Under the pieces are notes generated by a model. It did not search any database, was not told where the DNA came from, and worked only from the letters and a program-made list of their open reading frames with translations. A stretch of DNA of 64,000 bases from Lasiodiplodia sp. COLG20. Its lineage: Eukaryota > Ascomycota > Dothideomycetes > Botryosphaeriales > Botryosphaeriaceae. A program made the position numbers and the translations under genes. Of the stretch, positions 54,101-62,968 are shown in pieces. The DNA lies in assembly GCA_009801085.1 (NCBI GenBank), contig VNWV01000003.1:2480001-2544000 (forward strand), read 5' to 3'. The stretch's first letter is position 1. Each line of letters begins with the position of its first letter.

Positions 54101-54453
54101 TTGCTTACCCCACATCATCTCACGATAAACCTCATCTTGGTGCCCTCCTTCATCTTGGACCTATCATGAACACGGTGCGTGTATGGCTGAATGGAGAGAT
54201 GCTGCCACCTGCCGATGTTACCAATGCGGTGATTGACATAACGGAGTATCTCCATGTCGGAGACAATAATCTGAAGATAGAGGTTGCTTCCACGCTATTC
54301 AACCGAATTAAGGCGGATGGAAACGCTACATGGACAGCTGGCGTTACGGCGAATGAAGAGAACAGCAGGTTTTACGAGGGCAATGAGTACAAGGAATTTG
54401 GCTTGGTCGGACCAGTGTGGGTAGAATGGGTAATGGAGGCTGTTGTGGCCTAA
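51155..54453 (+). pseudogene. GH106-like alpha-L-rhamnosidase with two in-frame stops
   Basis: Six exons (51155-51276, 51341-51647, 51701-51857, 51911-52231, 52281-52603, 52660-54453) join perfectly in frame over 1008 codons, interrupted by TAA at 51531-51533 and 52514-52516. A signal peptide (MRFILLCALVASSANPSVCG) is followed by YRPKFRYWIPDASVSSSIV and GAGGFELVPYYQYG, typical of the secreted GH106-type N terminus, then WEDSLEMQSSLWWTPDF near the catalytic centre, SRGIKYSAQPGYNLPLNM, GNSLVSSECGAL and a C-terminal galactose-binding-like sandwich with many N-glycosylation sites. Family enzymes remove L-rhamnose from pectin or glycosides. At both stops a CAA would suit the surrounding family pattern (the second lies in GY-stop-RYLSHY), so both look like C-to-T changes in CpA. 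Otherwise no frame damage is seen, so inactivation is recent, or the bases are errors. Confidence 0.85.
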
Positions 54454-54601
54454 AGAGCTGGAGAATGACAGCATATGTGCTTATATTGGTGAAGCTATAG
54501 ATGGGCATTTGTCTTAGTGTATTTTTGCCACAGTGATATTTGACCGAACATCAGGCTGACGCTGGGGGCCGGAAAGACGGCTGTTCTTAAGAGGCCTAAC
54601 C

Positions 54602-55306
54602 CTACTCTACAAATCGAAAAGTCGAATCCTCAGTACGGTTCTCAAAGACTAGCTCTACCGGGTTGCACCCCAAGACCCACTCGGAATCCACATCTGGCTT
54701 GGGCATACTCTCGGGCCGCATGCCCTCGTGCCAGTCAGACAGCCGCTTCTCCTTCAGCTCGCCATTCAGGTCACCCCAGCACCACCACGTCGTCCCCACA
54801 AATCCGTCGTTGAGCTCCAGGCTCCAGGTCTCGCCAACGACGTCTTCAGCCTTCAGCCGGCTCTCGCGCAGGAAGACACGGGACAGCGGTAGGTCATGCG
54901 CGACCTCGACCTCGCCCTCGGGAGGAATAGTCAGTAAATGCGTCGATGGCCGTTCCTTTTGGTCTGCGGGGGGCGGCGGGTTCCTGCGCGCTCGGTGGAT
55001 GAGGAAGTAGCCTAGGTTGATTTGGCGATTTCTAGGATCGGCGGTTGAGGTGAGCGATACGGTGCCTCTGGAGAGTGTGTCGAACTCGCCATCATCTGGG
55101 TCCGAGGACGCAAAGACGGTACCGTCGGTGCAGATGGTGATGGCTTGGCCCGGGCGCGTTGTGTCGGCTATGCGCAGCGAAATGCGGAGCTGGAATTGCT
55201 CCGGCTGTTGGCTGCTGATGGAGAACGTGGGGGATGATGGCTTTGCTGTGACGGCGATGGTGGCCTTGCGGCTCTCAGGCGGGCAGATGCGCTTGACGAG
55301 AACCAT
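54602..55306 (-). CDS. Hypothetical fungal protein, 234 aa
   Basis: A single exon; I start at the Met at 55306, after which MVLVKRICPPESRK reads as a normal cytosolic N terminus (the frame is open to 55390). The sequence is beta-rich with paired strands (QFQLRISLRIADTTRPGQAITICTDG-like segment, NLGYFLIHRARR, ELNDGFVGTTWWCWGDL) and ends ELVFENRTEDSTFRFVE. I do not recognise a named family. No signal peptide or membrane segment. The 3' end is only about 150 bp from the end of the convergent rhamnosidase-like gene. Confidence 0.7.
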   Translation of the reverse strand: MVLVKRICPPESRKATIAVTAKPSSPTFSISSQQPEQFQLRISLRIADTTRPGQAITICTDGTVFASSDPDDGEFDTLSRGTVSLTSTADPRNRQINLGYFLIHRARRNPPPPADQKERPSTHLLTIPPEGEVEVAHDLPLSRVFLRESRLKAEDVVGETWSLELNDGFVGTTWWCWGDLNGELKEKRLSDWHEGMRPESMPKPDVDSEWVLGCNPVELVFENRTEDSTFRFVE

Positions 55307-55989
55307 GGTGGGTGTGATGGAGCGATGCTGCCTCGAGGTTTCGATTCCTCCAGGGTACATATATGGAAGCGAATATGCTTCGGGGGCCAAAACAACGTCA
55401 TTAGTGCGCAGATCTCACCCCAGGCGGCAGTACACCGCCCTGCGGCACAGTGCACAGCCATTCTTAATTCATATACGAAAGCCCCAAACCCGACCCCGAG
55501 TATCCAAAGCCAACCTACGAGGACCCAAACCCGACCTTTCCACCAAACTCCGTCGGTTAGAACGCGTCGCAAATTCGCAGCAAAATTAAAAGCGAAGTTT
55601 TTTTCCTTCATTATAATAATAATAGCTTAGTCTAGAGATATCTACCGGAGTAAAAAAATAAATATCTTCATAAGTGAATGTTGACTTGCACGGACTCAGG
55701 GTCGGCTCTGGGGCTTTCGTATGTGAATGGGGTCGGGTTTGGTAACCAACCCAATATTCTTCCATTCTCCCCTGCTGAGTTCTATTGTTGTCTATCATCC
55801 CAGTAGCTGCTGGTAAGCAGCTGAAGAAGTCCTTTTCTACACTTAGAATGAAATGAATATCTTTAGCTCTATGCTCAGGTATAAGAGAAGTGAATCCGTT
55901 ATGAGGGAAGATTCAATCACCAGCTCTCATTGCAACGACATCAACATCTCTGACCAAACTCTGTCTTCCATCATTGCAAATGTTCCAAG
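55307..55989. other. Intergenic with inverted-repeat element
   Basis: Divergent promoters of the hypothetical gene and the metallopeptidase gene, containing the imperfect inverted repeat at 55467-55728 listed separately. Confidence 0.45.
55467..55728. repeat. 262-bp element with 34-bp imperfect inverted ends
   Basis: Left arm 55467-55500 and right arm 55695-55728 match in inverse orientation at 30 of 34 positions; the differences include C/T changes. The core ATACGAAAGCCCCA is exact. The AT-rich middle includes a TAATAA microsatellite. ACCCAAACCCGACC occurs again inside the element. It resembles a small non-autonomous inverted-repeat element. Confidence 0.6.
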
Positions 55990-57022
55990 ATGATTTCTCC
56001 CCTCAGCATGACTGGCCTCTCATGGGCTTTGCTCGCCATGACGACCGCCGTGAATGCCAGCCCACATGGCCTTTTCCGCCGCCTTGAAGTCAATTACGTC
56101 AACTGCAGCGAAGAAAAGAAGGCCAAGCTGGGGACGGCTCTTGCTGATGCTGCAGCTCTGGCAAATATCGCAGTGCTCGATATTGATACCTCAAGCACCG
56201 CGTAAGTTGTTCAGCTTCGCCAATGCTATTCAAGCTAACAATGTCTTCCAACAGCTTTACCCACTACCTCCGTGAAGAGGACAAAGACATGGCCAAGGGT
56301 CTCTGGAGTATGGTTGCGGCGAATAACGATCCCACAAATGCTCCATACACCTTCTCCATCCGGTGCGGCAAGAGGTGCCCCTCGGGAAGGTAAGAGTCAA
56401 GCGCTACTTCTGCTCATTGACATTACCTGACAACATTGAAGTCTTGCCATTACCGACTCAGTCCCACAAGACGGGAACACGCCGCGCGAGATGTTGATCT
56501 GTCCTTACTTCTTCAAGGCCGCTGAAACGAAGAACAATCTCGACTCGAAGAAGTATACCGCCGATGGATGGTGTAAGTCGGGCCAGCATTTCAGCGACTT
56601 CGAAACAGCAGGCCACACCATTCTCCATGAAATGACCCATCTCGATGCGCTGGGAAAGGCAGCTGGCTTGCCAGAACGGTAAGTGGCCCATTCTGTTAAC
56701 TTTTTCCACTTTGCTTTTGACTCGCTGCTGATCTGTCGGGTATTGCAGGGACTACGGGAAATTCAAGTCCCACGGAACGGATGACTTGGACTCCAAACTT
56801 GACTATGTCGCCGCTGCTCGCGATCTCCTGAAGGGGTGGGTTGAGGACCCAGACAGCTTTGGTGATGATGCTCTGAAGCCATACCAGAATGCTGAGAATA
56901 TTGCTGCTGCCGCTACTGGTGAGTTACTGCTGTCAAACCTCCTCTTGAACACAGAGAATTAACAAGCGGTTGTAGAATGGTGGTTCATCAAGAGCTGTAA
57001 GTTCACTGAAATTGACCTCTGA
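55990..57022 (+). CDS. Secreted HExxH metallopeptidase (M35-like)
   Basis: Five exons (55990-56201, 56255-56389, 56442-56678, 56749-56918, 56976-57022) give 266 aa in frame; the last exon is the least certain because a strong GTAAGT overlaps it and a further exon is possible. A signal peptide (WALLAMTTAVNA) precedes the chain. The zinc motif is H-E-M-T-H in HTILHEMTHLD. Two Cys pairs (IRCGKRCPSGR, CPYF..GWCKSG) probably form disulfides. The aspzincin family (deuterolysin, Lys-specific peptidase) has HExxH plus a downstream Asp; here the candidates are D in DYVAAARD and GTDD. It should act outside the cell on proteins. Confidence 0.82.
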
Positions 57023-57524
57023 GCTTCTCAAGTCATACTACATTAAGCCCCTGCCGCTGGAGGTTGTCTAGGCTTTCTTGGTCTCAGACAGAAGTTTTGG
57101 GTAGTTCTTTAGAATTTGGATAGAATCGTCTGCTTTAGATACCACTCACTTCGATCAATCAAATTGGGAAATCATTCATCTAATATTGCTACTTATTGTC
57201 TGTCTCGTGAATATCAACTCTCTCAAGCAATGCGTTTGGCTAGTAAGATGAACAGTAATTGCTGTTTCAGAAAGCCAAAGATTGCTTAAGAGGCTCTTCA
57301 TGTACCCTTGAGGATGAGTGGGCAACAGATCGAAAACGAGTAATTTTTGTTGGTACCAAGAGACTTTCAATTTTGATTTTCTAATTTAAAAAACGAACGA
57401 ATGAACCGTAAACAAAGCACGTAAACCTTTCATCCTCCAAATGCGTGGCGCCCAAGCCCAGATGCGCGCTTTCCGGGCCCAAGAGCTCGACTCCAACCTC
57501 TTTGAATCATCGAAATTCATGAAT
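57023..57524. other. Intergenic
   Basis: AT-rich 3' flanks of two convergent genes. No feature is recognised. Confidence 0.4.
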
Positions 57525-57905
57525 TCAGACAACGTTGCAGTCAATGGTCCGACCGCACAGACAGGCCTTGAGGGCCTGGGTCATGTCGTACTCGGAGCAG
57601 GTGGTGGGGGTGTTGAAGTGGTAGTAGCCCTGGCCGTTCTCGTCGCGGTTGCAGCCCCAGTCGGTGACCGAGTCGCCGCAGCGGCCGCGGATGTTGTCGA
57701 GGCAGCCGCCGCCGCAGCTGTCGTTGTAGTCGTCATCGTTGTCGGCCCAGATGTTCCAGCGCTTGTAGAAGACAAAGTTTTCCGACTCGCAGGTGTCGTC
57801 ACGCTTGCGGAGGTTGTTGACGCCCTCGGCGGGGGTCGGGCTGGCGAGGGCGCCGAGGGAGAAGATGGAGAAGAGGAGGGTGGAGGTGATGGTGGAGGCG
57901 TGCAT
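57525..57905 (-). CDS. Small secreted Cys-rich protein with Kex2-like site
   Basis: A single exon of 126 aa. The signal peptide MHASTITSTLLFSIFSLGALA is followed by a short propeptide ending in LRKR, a Kex2-type dibasic site at about residue 34. The mature chain of about 90 residues has nine Cys, including DSCGGGC, GRCGD, WGCNRD, TTCSEY and KACLCG, and is acidic and Gly/Asp-rich (ADNDDDYNDSC). This is the pattern of fungal candidate effectors or small extracellular proteins, but no named family is recognised. The antisense strand has a long open frame caused by GC-biased codons, which I do not call. Confidence 0.78.
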   Translation of the reverse strand: MHASTITSTLLFSIFSLGALASPTPAEGVNNLRKRDDTCESENFVFYKRWNIWADNDDDYNDSCGGGCLDNIRGRCGDSVTDWGCNRDENGQGYYHFNTPTTCSEYDMTQALKACLCGRTIDCNVV

Positions 57906-59958
57906 TTTGGTGGTAGTTGTTTGGCTTGGAGAATTGATCGGGTGCTTGATTTGAAAAATGGTTGATGATGGAGAGTGTGAGATTGGGTTGATAAGTGCTG
58001 TTGTGATGGATTGGAGAATGCTCGAGATTCCGTCTCTACTTATACCTCGATGCTCCCATCACAGCTGAAAGAGCTCAATTGTAGAGGCTGTGTAATTGAT
58101 TGGCATAATCTCCGTTCTCGAGAAAGATCATCGAAGGATTGATGATGGAGGGGACGTTTCTGGCTTACGAATGTTGCTTGGCAGTCTCAGTGAGGATACA
58201 TTCACAACGTGTAGGCGGGCTGTGCTTGGGGGCGAGATACATCTGGAGGCGACAGGGCATGGGAGAGCTGACCTATGTACACTAATTGGAAATTCAAAGA
58301 CGAAAAAGGAAGTACAGTCTCCACAGATAAATGGGGGAGCAGGGCCAAAATCGGTGGACGAAAAAGAAGACAGGTCTACTCAATACGGTAAGCCGGGCGG
58401 GATATCACCCAGGCAGGGAAACACTAAGGGCGAATTTTCTAGATCGAGGAAGAGATAATTTTTAGCAAGCTGACGGGCTCAGTACCCATAGTGGATAACG
58501 TAAGCCGCAGGGTAACACAGCGGAGGACCCACAGCGGGACAAAACTTAGATTCACTTGACAGCAAATTCTGGGTAGTGTGATCGGCGCGGTCACAAGGCC
58601 TTACCCGTTCTGTTCAGATGATAGGTATAGCTGGTCAAATGACCAAGCAAATATCTCGCCGGGTATGGGGAGAGTTGTGTCTGAACCCGGATTTTTTGAG
58701 GCTTAGCAACTCTCAGCCACCCTCGCCATCTCGCCAAGGCGAAAACAGGTGCTAGTTAAAACGATTTTGCAGATGGGGCTATACCGATTAGGGTGTAACG
58801 ATAATGGTTGTTTGCCTGATAAAAAGCGACGGGAATGGGGATTCGACCCATGCTCCCAATTGATCGTCATCGCCCTACCCAGCATTTACTGTATTGGAGA
58901 GCCAAGCTCTAAGCGAGCGCCACCTCCGCATCCTATCTTCAATAAACGCCAATTATGTTAGAATAAAGGGAATTAGATACGCGAGGTGATGTCAAGCGCG
59001 GGTGCCTGCAGCGGCAAAAAGGACTCAGCCGCTCCAACACGGCCTTGTGTCACAGCGTCACATTGCGACGAGGAATACCAAAAAGTGAGCAGCACAAGAG
59101 CAATGATTCGATACACAACACCACGGGTCTTCTAGCTCGGGGGTAAGTGCGCGGAGCAGAGAACTGCGGCTGAGGCTTGGCGTAGGCTCTGGGCGTGCCT
59201 CTGAGTCGAGCATTTACCGCTTCATGAGGATTCCAAATATCAGAAAAAGGCCACTACCCTATTCCAGTAGCCACCAAGGCCCTCTTATCTTGCTGACATG
59301 TGGTTACTCAAAATTAACTCACTTTCTCCTTCGAAATTGCCCCGATTCAAGCTCAACCGTCCTATCATCGTCCGGCAGAAAGGGTACCAGAGCCCCATCA
59401 GCATGTGCGGGAATGAAGCTATTGCGGCAGTAGGTTCTTTCCCCCAGCGCAAAGTGGCGATCCTGTGTACGTTCGGATAGAGGCACCCTCCGTGCAGAGC
59501 CCTAAGGTAAGGCTGATATTGGTCTTACAATAGTGGGTACACCTTTCAGCCGCTATCGGTTAGGAATTTAAGGCCCCCCTTCGGTCACACAGCAGTCCCT
59601 TGGCTGTCAGCAATCAGGCATTCTGGGTAACTTGCCACTCGGTCATGAGTGTGCCTTGGTGGCTCGGCAGGAACCACTGGCGTTATTCTCCTACTTTGTA
59701 GTCCAGTGACTAAGATCAGTAAATCGCCTATGGAAGTCCCTTGGATTGCATGGTCTTGAAGCTGTCTGAATTTAGTTTTCTATGGGAGCTCCACTGATGG
59801 ACCTTTCATTGGTCACTCCAACATTAACATTCGCCATTTGAGCGCTTCGGTCTCGAAAAGTGGTTCCTACGGAAGCTCATCACATACTGGCAGTACAAGC
59901 CATCTGTTCTTCGAATGATTTGATATCGGGGAAATACTGAACATGTGTGAAGCACCAA
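57906..59958. other. 2-kb gene-free stretch with a tRNA-like relic
   Basis: Promoter of the small secreted gene, then DNA without coding character. Near 58826-58935 (minus) a T-arm-like ATGGG-TCGAATC-CCCAT, acceptor-like CCGTCGC and a T run resemble a damaged tRNA (see rejected items). Nothing else is supported. Confidence 0.4.
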
Positions 59959-61473
59959 TCACACCGGGGTCCCGAGCACCTGAAAATTGTTGACCAAGGG
60001 CACGGCGTCGGCCTGCGTCACACGGAGACGAATGCGGCTGGTCTGCACAGGCTCATCAAGTGCGTCGATGCGTTTGTATCCGAGCGAGGTGCCAGTAACA
60101 AGCGTCGTGAAGGCACCGCCCACAACAGCATCAATAGCATATCCGCCGATACGCTGGCCCAAGGCAATATGCTCCTGCGTGACAAAAGCCTCAACGCTGT
60201 ATGTGCCACCCAAGTCGATTTCCAAAGCCCCAGTCGTCTCCCCATCATCCATCGTCCAATAAGTGTCGTTCTTCCCATCCAACATGTTGGCTGGGCCGAA
60301 GAGCGTCGAATTCCCCGCACGAACGCTGCTCGCGTTCACCGAAAGGCCAGGAGTAAGCACATTGCGGTTGAGAAAAGCATCGCGCTGGGCTTTGAATTCC
60401 AAAAGGATGTCCGCGTCCCCCGCCACGACCTTCCCGCTGGTGTCGGGGGGCACATCGAGCAACAGATTCACGCTGCGGGCAACCGACTGCATATACATGT
60501 CCATCAGCGCATCCGCCGTCTTGGGCTGCTCGTCGGCATGATAGAACCAGCCGTCGCGCAGGCGCGCGTCCGCCTCAGCCGGCGTCCAGTACGAGCCATT
60601 GCGCACGCCGGTCTGCAGCTCGTCGCCGGAGTAGTGCTCGTCGTCCTGGGTCCGGCTGATGGTATGCCAGTTGGTAGTGGCCGTGACGCCGTCCTCGTTG
60701 CCGACCCAGCGCGCGTCGACGCCCTGGTGGCCCCACATGACGGCGTCGGGCTGCTCCTGGCGGATGATCTCGCGGAAGCGGGTCCAGTCGAACGTCTGCA
60801 CCGTGTCGGAGCCGCTGGCGCCATCGAGCCAGATCTCGAACAGGTCGACTTTCTCGCCGCCGTCGTCGTCGGCCAGCCGCATGGTCACGAGCTCGGTCAG
60901 CTGCTGCGCGTACAGGCCGTTGTAGTCGCCCTCGGTACTCGCATCGCCGAAGATCTGCGGCTCGTCGTAGATGGTTCCCGTCAAGTTGGGCTTGGGCATG
61001 GCTGGGTCGCGGTGGATGTCCCATGGCGAGAGGTAGACGCCGAACTTGATGCCGTGCTTCTTCGCCGACGCCGCCGCCAGCCGCACCACGTCGGCGTCGA
61101 GACCTTGCGCCGCGCGGTCCTGCGCCCACTTTCCGTTCGCGATTTTGTACGTCGTTGTGTTGGTGTCCCACAGCGCCATGCCGTCGTGGTGCTTGGCCGT
61201 CAGGATCATGCCCGCCATGCCAGCGTCTGCGAATGCTGATGCCCATTGGTCCGTGTCCAGTGCAGTTGGTTGGAATACGTCCGGAGTACTTTGGCTTTCT
61301 CCCCATTCTTCGTCGGTGAAAGTGTTGGGACCGAAGTGCACGAATGCATAGTACTCAAGCTGGTGCCATGCGAGCTGTCGCGTCGATGGTGTCTGCGAAT
61401 ATGCAGATGGCGGTGCTTGAGCGGTTGCCGCAGCCGCTAGCCAGCACGCAGCGCCGACGAGCAGTGATGCCAT
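59959..61473 (-). CDS. Secreted GH29 alpha-L-fucosidase
   Basis: A single exon of 504 aa. A signal peptide (MASLLVGAACWLAAAATAQA) precedes the GH29 barrel: WHQLEYYAFVHFGPNTFTDEEWG, MILTAKHHDGMALWDT (the TAKHHDG block is diagnostic), KFGVYLSPWDIH and the nucleophile in EIWLDGASG (Asp217). RDGWFYHADE and VNLLLDVPPDTSGKV close the catalytic domain. The last 130 residues form a beta-sandwich (GPANMLDGKNDTYWTMDDG, SRIRLRVTQADAVPLVNNFQVLG) of the CBM32/F5-8 type. It hydrolyses terminal alpha-L-fucose in the medium. Length and motifs are complete. It is the rightmost member of the glycan-enzyme group. Confidence 0.95.
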   Translation of the reverse strand: MASLLVGAACWLAAAATAQAPPSAYSQTPSTRQLAWHQLEYYAFVHFGPNTFTDEEWGESQSTPDVFQPTALDTDQWASAFADAGMAGMILTAKHHDGMALWDTNTTTYKIANGKWAQDRAAQGLDADVVRLAAASAKKHGIKFGVYLSPWDIHRDPAMPKPNLTGTIYDEPQIFGDASTEGDYNGLYAQQLTELVTMRLADDDGGEKVDLFEIWLDGASGSDTVQTFDWTRFREIIRQEQPDAVMWGHQGVDARWVGNEDGVTATTNWHTISRTQDDEHYSGDELQTGVRNGSYWTPAEADARLRDGWFYHADEQPKTADALMDMYMQSVARSVNLLLDVPPDTSGKVVAGDADILLEFKAQRDAFLNRNVLTPGLSVNASSVRAGNSTLFGPANMLDGKNDTYWTMDDGETTGALEIDLGGTYSVEAFVTQEHIALGQRIGGYAIDAVVGGAFTTLVTGTSLGYKRIDALDEPVQTSRIRLRVTQADAVPLVNNFQVLGTPV

Positions 61474-61965
61474 AATTTGCTATCGAGTAGCTGGTCGATT
61501 GTTGACTTCTGCGGAAGTGGTCAGTGTTGAAACAAACCTCTACCTTCCCGGAGTGACGTCGGAAGGGATAAACCCACAGGCGCGACTGCGGCCTTTGTAT
61601 ACTATGGGCTGGCCATTGTCGTATTCGATCGGTTTTCATCTGTCACGATCGGGGTGTGGGTGGGGTGACTTCTTGAAAAGGCAGGTCGATGGAAACAAAT
61701 ACAGGGATTAGTGGAAACGGGACCTACACTTACCGCTTTTTGCTTCAGGTTTATGCTTCAATAAACTTTATCGCGGTAGTAGTTTCGGCTTCTTGATTAG
61801 TTCCTCTTGCTATATAGCAACATCGAAATTTCGATCCAAGTTAAGCAGTATCCAGAATTTCTTCAAACAAGACTCCGATTTTATGTACTATCCGCTCTTG
61901 ATGCACCCCGTTCACTTCCAGATGCGCCAATATTTACATAGAATTTTGCTACCAAGGCACAACGC
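61474..61965. other. Promoter of fucosidase gene
   Basis: AT-rich spacer between the fucosidase start and the metallopeptidase stop. No feature is recognised. Confidence 0.4.
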
Positions 61966-62968
61966 TTAGAGGCTGTACCTGGACTTGAGGTGCCTCCACC
62001 AGTCCCTGGCCATCCACTTGTCGAACTCGGTGATCTCCATGGCGCTGCCAGCCAGCATGATGAAGTTGGAGACGCCGGTGGGGGTCCAGTCGTAGAAGTC
62101 GTCGAGGGCGAAAGTGTGGCCGATCTCGTGCAGCAGGATGTGGACGTTCTCGTCGTTCATCGTCTGCAGGAAGTACTCGGAGCCGATGCGCTGGCCCCAG
62201 TCGCCACCGGCGCCGCCCTGCATGCCCTCGGTGAGCCAGAGAGACATGTCTGCAGTAAATCAGTAAATGGCCCCGGAAAAACGCATTGGAAGGGGAAATG
62301 ACTTACCGTAGTGCTTGTCAGCACCAGCGGCGCATTGGCTGTAGTCGTTGTCCTGGTGGAAGAAGCGACCGCAGCCCTCGTCGCACTGAGGGATGCCATC
62401 GGCGTCGGTGGTGGTGTAGACCTCGACACCGGACGCGTCCTCGAGGAGGGACTTGTCCTTGACAGCCCAGCCGACGACCGACACCTCGACGGTGTCGTAT
62501 GGCCAGCCGTCGAAGCCGGCAAGTGCGTCGATCCACTTCGAGAACGACTTCTTGGCCGCAGCCTCAATCTGCTGCCTCTGGGTCGCCGTCACCTTCTGCG
62601 ACGAGTCCCAACGCACGCAGTAGTTGATCTTGCCCTTGCCATCGATGACCTGGTCATAGCCTACAGAGAGTGTGAGAATAGAGATCTCGATATGAGGGGA
62701 AGTGGAACTTACCATAGTTCTTGAAGCCCAGGGCATCGCTGTAGGTGCTGACCTCGTGCTCCCAGACCTCGTTCAGGGGAGTGACAAGCTCCGAGGGCGG
62801 GTTCCAGGTAGAATCGTTCTGGCGCTTCACCATAGGCTGGACGCTGCGAGAGAGCACATTGCGCTGCTCGAACTTGCAGATGCCGTTGTTGCTCTTGACG
62901 GGATGCGCCAGCGCGCCGTCGAGGAGGGGAAGGAGGGAAACGAGAGAAAGAGCGGCGGTGGTCTTCAT
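61966..62968 (-). CDS. Secreted zinc metallopeptidase, HEIGH type
   Basis: Three exons (62968-62713, 62660-62307, 62249-61966) give 297 aa with all joins in frame. A signal peptide (MKTTAALSLVSLLPLLDGALA) precedes the chain, and a possible Kex2 site (VKR) lies at about residue 48. The catalytic motif is HILLHEIGHTFALDDFYDW: HExxH with Asp two residues after the usual third-ligand spacing, as in a fungal secreted family sometimes annotated as cellulose-binding family II. A block with Cys in IPQCDEGCGRFFHQDN and a conserved tail GSAMEITEFDKWMARDWW follow. True peptidase activity is inferred from the zinc motif. It differs from the M35-like enzyme at 56 kb. Confidence 0.85.

Noticed and set aside
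58826..58935. Possible minus-strand tRNA with intron (T-arm ATGGG-TCGAATC-CCCAT, acceptor-like CCGTCGC, T run)
   Set aside because: The T loop lacks the TTC start, the 5' acceptor (GCGGAGG) pairs with a mismatch, the D loop is too short and no anticodon stem closes. At best it is a tRNA relic.
59947..61239. 430-aa plus-strand frame opposite the fucosidase
   Set aside because: Antisense shadow of a strongly supported GH29 gene; no domain likeness.
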